A stretch of 8,489 bases of DNA from Bacillota bacterium (lineage in GTDB: Bacteria > Bacillota > Clostridia > Oscillospirales > Acutalibacteraceae). Numbering within the stretch: the first letter of the stretch is position 1; every line of letters starts with the position of its first letter. The notes below the pieces were generated by a model. That model worked only from the letters and a program-made list of their open reading frames with translations, ran no database searches and was not told where the DNA came from. Position numbers and translations under genes: made by a program. The DNA lies in the NCBI GenBank assembly GCA_030705695.1, contig JAUZPX010000080.1:1-8489 (forward strand), given 5' to 3'. Shown in pieces: positions 5,573 to 8,489 of this stretch.

Positions 5573-7303
5573 TTATTCGTCATCGTAATCTTCGTCGAAA
5601 TCTTCGTCATCGGGTTCTTCTTCGTATTTTGAAATTGCTTTTGTTCGACGGCGTTTTGCTGCATATGTTTTTTCATCGGCAGCTTTCAAAAATGCGAGAA
5701 GCGCCCAGCATGAGATAATGCTTGAACCGCCAGCACTTATAAAAGGTAGAGTTACACCGGTGAGCGGCAGAACGTCTGTTGCTCCAAAAATATTAAGCCC
5801 TGCCTGAAACACAAGGAGTCCTGCTGTACAGCAGGCGGAAATAGAGTAAAATGTCGAACGGCTGCGTGTTGTAACGGCTCTTGAATAAAACACAAGAGCA
5901 ACAATGGAAACGGCAATAATAACAGCCATCAAAAAGCCCATTTCTTCCGAAATAAGTCCAAAAACCAAGTCACTTTCAGAGGCGGCAACATATTTTAAGC
6001 AACCGTTACCTATACCTACGCCGAAAAGCCCTCCGCTTGCAATATAGGTTAGAACTCTTGCTTGCTGATATCCACCTGTTTGAGCATATTGTAATGCATG
6101 CCCCCAGGTTTTAAAGCGATTTGCAACATAAGGCTTGAATCGCAGGACAATTGTTCCGCCGAAAACAGCAGCTGCAAGTGCAAGAATCAGCGTTTTAAAA
6201 TCTCCTGAGCGCATAAAAGAAATCATTAAAAATGTTACAAAGAAAATGAGAGCAGTTCCGAAATCGCCCATAAAAAACAGAGCGCCAATGCAAATTGCAG
6301 TGAAAATGATAAATTCCATCAGGTTTTTTCTGGTTAACAGGATGTCAAGGGAAGAGGCGCCTACAAAAATATATGCTATTTTAACAAATTCTGAGGGCTG
6401 AATTGTAAATCCTCCGATTTGAATCCAGTTTTGCTCACCGCCTCTTAAATGGCCGAAAGCCATGTTCATCAGCAAAAAGCCTACGGCAATGCCCATAATA
6501 ACGAATCGCCATTTTGTAATTCGGTCAGGATCCTCAATGAATTTTATAAGTATTAGAAAAGCAATCATTCCTATGGCACATGTAATAATTTGTGTATAGC
6601 ACGAGTGTATATTTTGACGGCAGAGCATTATCACTCCGATTCCGCTTAAAAATATAGCCAAGCTTTCCATCTCGAAGGTTACACGGTTCATTATCAGCAT
6701 AGAAACGCCAAACATAGTCCAAGAGAGTGCGGTAAATATACCGAACGGTATAAACGGCTGAAAATTCGTTATGTCAGTAGAATAACAAGCTCCAAATGTC
6801 ATTAGCAAGTGAAAGAAAGTTATCATCATTAAAAGCTTAAACGGAGCAATAGGTTCTTTATGATATTTAACCTGTAAATTCTTTTTTGAATAATCTGTTC
6901 CCTGATGAATGACAAGAACTGTATTCCCGATTTTTATTTCATCATCAATAAAAACTTTGGCACGTTCAGAAACCTTTTTACCGTTGACCAAGACACCTGC
7001 CTTTGAGTCAATATCAGTTATAAGCCAGCCTTTGTCACGTCTTAACAGAACAATATGTGTTCGTGATACGGTCGGGTCATTTATTACAATATCGTTTGAA
7101 CGGCTTCTGCCAACAGAATTTTCCCAGCACAGTACAGGGATTTGCTCTTTTGTATACTTATTAAGCAGCATAATAAGAGGTTTGTTATCCCTAGTATGGC
7201 GGCGCATAGAAGCAAAAATCTGATAAACAATGATTATTGCTAAAAGAGGAAGCAAAACTCTTACTGTAACAAGAATGACACTGAAAATTACGTTATTGTC
7301 CAA
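5573..7303 (-). CDS. FHA-domain SEDS peptidoglycan polymerase (FtsW/RodA/SpoVE family)
   Basis: This is a fusion of a phosphothreonine-binding FHA domain to a SEDS glycosyltransferase that polymerises lipid II. Numbering is from the proposed TTG start (576 aa). An N-terminal membrane segment (about 5-31) precedes a cytoplasmic FHA domain (about 50-130) with GRS (65-67), N70, VSRTH (79-83) and VNG (106-108), the standard pThr-binding residues. From about 157 a multi-pass SEDS domain follows, with QPSE (302-305), SESDLVFGLISEE (442-454, containing the conserved Asp445) and the signature LPLTG...GGSS (512-528). The C-terminus is strongly acidic (561-576). An in-frame ATG at 7321 would add six residues, but it is followed at once by AGAGGTGAG, a strong ribosome binding site placed 6 nt before TTG, while the ATG itself has only a weak site; hence the TTG choice. 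It forms a unit with the downstream PBP. RodA, FtsW and SpoVE cannot be told apart here. Confidence 0.93.
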   Translation of the reverse strand: MDNNVIFSVILVTVRVLLPLLAIIIVYQIFASMRRHTRDNKPLIMLLNKYTKEQIPVLCWENSVGRSRSNDIVINDPTVSRTHIVLLRRDKGWLITDIDSKAGVLVNGKKVSERAKVFIDDEIKIGNTVLVIHQGTDYSKKNLQVKYHKEPIAPFKLLMMITFFHLLMTFGACYSTDITNFQPFIPFGIFTALSWTMFGVSMLIMNRVTFEMESLAIFLSGIGVIMLCRQNIHSCYTQIITCAIGMIAFLILIKFIEDPDRITKWRFVIMGIAVGFLLMNMAFGHLRGGEQNWIQIGGFTIQPSEFVKIAYIFVGASSLDILLTRKNLMEFIIFTAICIGALFFMGDFGTALIFFVTFLMISFMRSGDFKTLILALAAAVFGGTIVLRFKPYVANRFKTWGHALQYAQTGGYQQARVLTYIASGGLFGVGIGNGCLKYVAASESDLVFGLISEEMGFLMAVIIAVSIVALVFYSRAVTTRSRSTFYSISACCTAGLLVFQAGLNIFGATDVLPLTGVTLPFISAGGSSIISCWALLAFLKAADEKTYAAKRRRTKAISKYEEEPDDEDFDEDYDDE

Positions 7304-7309
7304 AGTTAG

Positions 7310-7318
7310 CTCACCTCT
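7310..7318 (-). promoter_or_regulatory. Ribosome binding site that decides the SEDS gene start
   Basis: AGAGGTGAG on the minus strand lies 6 nt before a TTG codon (7303-7301). It is located inside the longer reading frame that begins at ATG 7321, which would make the site part of coding sequence. Its strength and spacing favour TTG as the real initiation codon. Confidence 0.7.
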
Positions 7319-7355
7319 CATTTAAGTTATCTTCATAAATTTTGTAATTTTCTTA

Positions 7356-7384
7356 ATTGTATTATGGTTAAGAAATGATGTCAA
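7356..7384 (-). promoter_or_regulatory. Sigma-A promoter for the SEDS-PBP operon
   Basis: On the minus strand a perfect TTGACA (7379-7384) and TACAAT (7356-7361, one mismatch to TATAAT) are separated by 17 nt. It lies just downstream of the terminator of the preceding unit and about 50-55 nt before the proposed TTG start, with transcription expected to begin near 7349. This is the best promoter in the window. Confidence 0.88.
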
Positions 7385-7406
7385 TATATATAAATATAAT
7401 AAACGA

Positions 7407-7431
7407 ACAGGCGGGTGATTACCCCGCCCGT
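7407..7431 (-). terminator. Rho-independent terminator of the sortase/MoaB-like unit
   Basis: The minus strand folds GGCGGG against CCCGCC around a 7-nt loop, extended by a G-T wobble, a C-G and an A-T pair to about 9 bp. It is followed by a T-rich but interrupted tail (TTCGTTTATTATATTT). The hairpin begins 17 bp after the stop of the MoaB-like gene and directly precedes the SEDS operon promoter, fitting a boundary between two transcription units. Confidence 0.78.
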
Positions 7432-7447
7432 AATAATTTTATAGTCT

Positions 7448-7873
7448 TTAATCAATACAAATCTGATAGACATTATAAAGATAATTCAAAAGAGTTTTAT
7501 CTATCATGGCTTCAATTTCTTCGGGACTGTCCGGCAGTACAATTAAAGTTCCGTTCTCGCTTCGTACAAGATATCCGTCGTCACCGATCTCGTTTTTGAT
7601 TTTTCTCACATCACTAAGCTTAATTTGTGAGTTTTGAATCGCATACGAGAGAATTATTCCGATGTTCTCGTCGCTTTCAGAATTTAGTCCTCCACAAATA
7701 AATGTGAGATCACAATTGCGAAAAGACTCATTAAGCTGTTTTCCGAAATCTTTTGCTGTTCCTGCGGATGAAATGTCAGAAATTTCAAACGGAGTATTCC
7801 GTAATGCCATTTGAAAAGCACTTTCATTATATCCGGTTTTGCGAGCCTGATAAAAAATTAATTGACATTTCAT
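7448..7873 (-). CDS. Small protein with a MoaB/CinA-like (molybdopterin-binding fold) domain
   Basis: The 141-residue protein (from the proposed ATG) resembles a compact, partly degenerate MoaB/Mog/CinA N-terminal domain. CDLTFICGGLNSESDENIG (54-72) stands where these families have the (T)GG-turn and a following Asp. GTLIVLPDSPEEIEAMI (108-124) resembles the LPGxPxE(M/I) strand-helix of CinA and MoeA. Family members bind the pterin of molybdenum cofactor or a nucleotide, but the usual TGGTG glycines are only partly kept (GGLN), and no molybdenum cofactor gene is nearby, so catalytic function is doubtful. A GTG at 7882 could add three residues, yet that GTG is part of GGGGTGA, a good ribosome binding site 5 nt before ATG 7873, so the shorter start is preferred. 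The gene lies about 30 bp after the sortase stop and probably shares its transcript. The fold call is from motif resemblance only. Confidence 0.6.
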   Translation of the reverse strand: MKCQLIFYQARKTGYNESAFQMALRNTPFEISDISSAGTAKDFGKQLNESFRNCDLTFICGGLNSESDENIGIILSYAIQNSQIKLSDVRKIKNEIGDDGYLVRSENGTLIVLPDSPEEIEAMIDKTLLNYLYNVYQICID

Positions 7874-7878
7874 AATGT

Positions 7879-7885
7879 TCACCCC
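7879..7885 (-). promoter_or_regulatory. Ribosome binding site that decides the start of the MoaB-like gene
   Basis: GGGGTGA on the minus strand ends 5 nt before ATG 7873. The alternative GTG start at 7882-7880 is embedded in this site, which makes ATG the better initiation codon. Confidence 0.6.
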
Positions 7886-7903
7886 AAATACATAGTAAGT
7901 CTG

Positions 7904-8489
7904 TTATCCTGCGGGTTTTGTAGCCGTCGGAGGATTTGTGGTCTTTTGAACAGGAGTTGTTGCGGCTTTAGTCGGTGGATTTGTTGCAGCAGGCTTTGGC
8001 GCTGTTGTTGCCTTTTGAATAACGGGTGCAGAGGTTGGCGTTTGAATAGGTGGATTTGTAGCCTGTACCTTTGGTTTTGTCACAGGAGTTGTTGCAGGCT
8101 GATTATTTGGAACAAGTGTCTGGCTTCCTGAAACTTTCCCACCGCCGTCATACCAGTTTATTTGACCTGCTGCCAAAGCAGTTTGGAAATCTGTAACTTT
8201 CGGAGGTGTTCCGCCATCCTCCTTATATTTTTCAGTCGGATACAGCGGATTTGAATTTAGAGTGGCTTTTGAAACATCAACAGTTGAGCTTTCTCCTGCT
8301 CTAATACGTCTTGCAACGACAACTGTTCTCGTTTCCGGGAATTCATATGAGCAGGTGGAAAGTGTAAGAAGTTGGTCATGCTCATTAACATCGATTGGGA
8401 TATTAAACTGTGAGCGAACACGAATATTATAAATAAAATTCATGAATTCAGCATCGCTGCTAAAATGCCCTTGCATATAGTTAAAATAC
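7904..8489 (-). CDS. Class B sortase-like transpeptidase with Pro/Thr-rich tail, 5' end outside window
   Basis: The frame stays open to the right edge, with at least four codons before the first visible ATG (8476), so the N-terminus is missing. Numbering is from that Met. LLTLSTCSYEF (36-46) carries the sortase active-site Cys42 in the TLSTC context, and ETRTVVVARR (48-57) supplies the likely catalytic Arg50; this pattern fits sortase B-type enzymes. The catalytic His, expected in a YGHN-like motif, would lie beyond the window. Sortases are membrane-anchored, act outside the cell and join proteins with an LPxTG/NPxTN-like signal to peptidoglycan or to each other. The catalytic core is followed by a linker (about 60-122) and then about 65 residues of Pro, Thr, Ala and Lys with repeated TNPP units (140-143, 165-168, 180-183), an unusual addition for class B sortases. 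No sorting substrate is visible in the window. Confidence 0.85.
   Translation of the reverse strand, partial: YFNYMQGHFSSDAEFMNFIYNIRVRSQFNIPIDVNEHDQLLTLSTCSYEFPETRTVVVARRIRAGESSTVDVSKATLNSNPLYPTEKYKEDGGTPPKVTDFQTALAAGQINWYDGGGKVSGSQTLVPNNQPATTPVTKPKVQATNPPIQTPTSAPVIQKATTAPKPAATNPPTKAATTPVQKTTNPPTATKPAG

Noticed and set aside
6135..6401. Plus-strand 88-codon frame opposite the SEDS gene, and a 104-codon one at 6909-7223
   Set aside because: Both are antisense to clear SEDS and FHA coding sequence, with no plausible initiation signals.
7862..8131. Plus-strand Cys/Arg/Trp-rich 89-codon frame
   Set aside because: The composition is simply the reverse complement of the Pro/Thr-rich repeats in the sortase tail; it is not a real cysteine-rich peptide.
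1..8489. Mobile element, defence system or CRISPR array
   Set aside because: No transposase, integrase, inverted-repeat ends, direct-repeat array or toxin-antitoxin-like gene pair is visible; gene order and style look chromosomal.

Overview
The window reads as chromosomal DNA from a low-GC Gram-positive bacterium, most likely a Clostridia member of the Ruminococcaceae/Oscillospiraceae type. The signs are AT-rich intergenic DNA, strong GGAGG-like ribosome binding sites, sigma-A-type promoters, a class B sortase, a short DtxR/MntR regulator, and an FHA-domain SEDS protein paired with a short class B penicillin-binding protein. The taxonomic call is inference from gene content and style. I see no mobile element, CRISPR array, phage gene or structural RNA gene.

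Apart from the last codons of one plus-strand gene at the left edge, everything is on the minus strand, so transcription runs right to left. Three transcription units can be proposed. (1) From the right edge: a truncated sortase B-like gene with a Pro/Thr-rich tail, then a small MoaB/CinA-like domain protein, closed by a GC-rich hairpin at 7407-7431. (2) A TTGACA-N17-TACAAT promoter (7356-7384) drives an FHA-SEDS (FtsW/RodA/SpoVE family) gene and a class B PBP gene 18 bp apart, a polymerase plus transpeptidase pair for peptidoglycan synthesis. (3) After a 243-bp gap with a candidate promoter (4058-4086) and a possible 19-codon leader ORF come an unrecognised bitopic membrane protein, dihydroorotase (pyrC), OMP decarboxylase (pyrF) and a DtxR/MntR-type metal-dependent repressor. 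The first three genes are separated by only 3 and 9 bp. A perfect 10-bp hairpin with T-tracts on both sides (81-106) ends this unit and also the convergent plus-strand gene, whose last 20 codons look like the end of phosphoglycerate mutase (gpmI).

Functionally the window joins the cell surface (sortase, SEDS polymerase, transpeptidase, a membrane protein of unknown role) with the last part of de novo UMP synthesis. FHA domains bind phosphothreonine, so the SEDS-PBP pair is probably under Ser/Thr kinase control, though no kinase or phosphatase gene lies here. Most of the window is ordinary housekeeping. The less ordinary points are the FHA-SEDS fusion, the sortase tail, the orphan MoaB-like domain next to the sortase, the unknown membrane protein heading a pyrimidine operon, the possible leader peptide, and the mixed metal-ligand set of the regulator.
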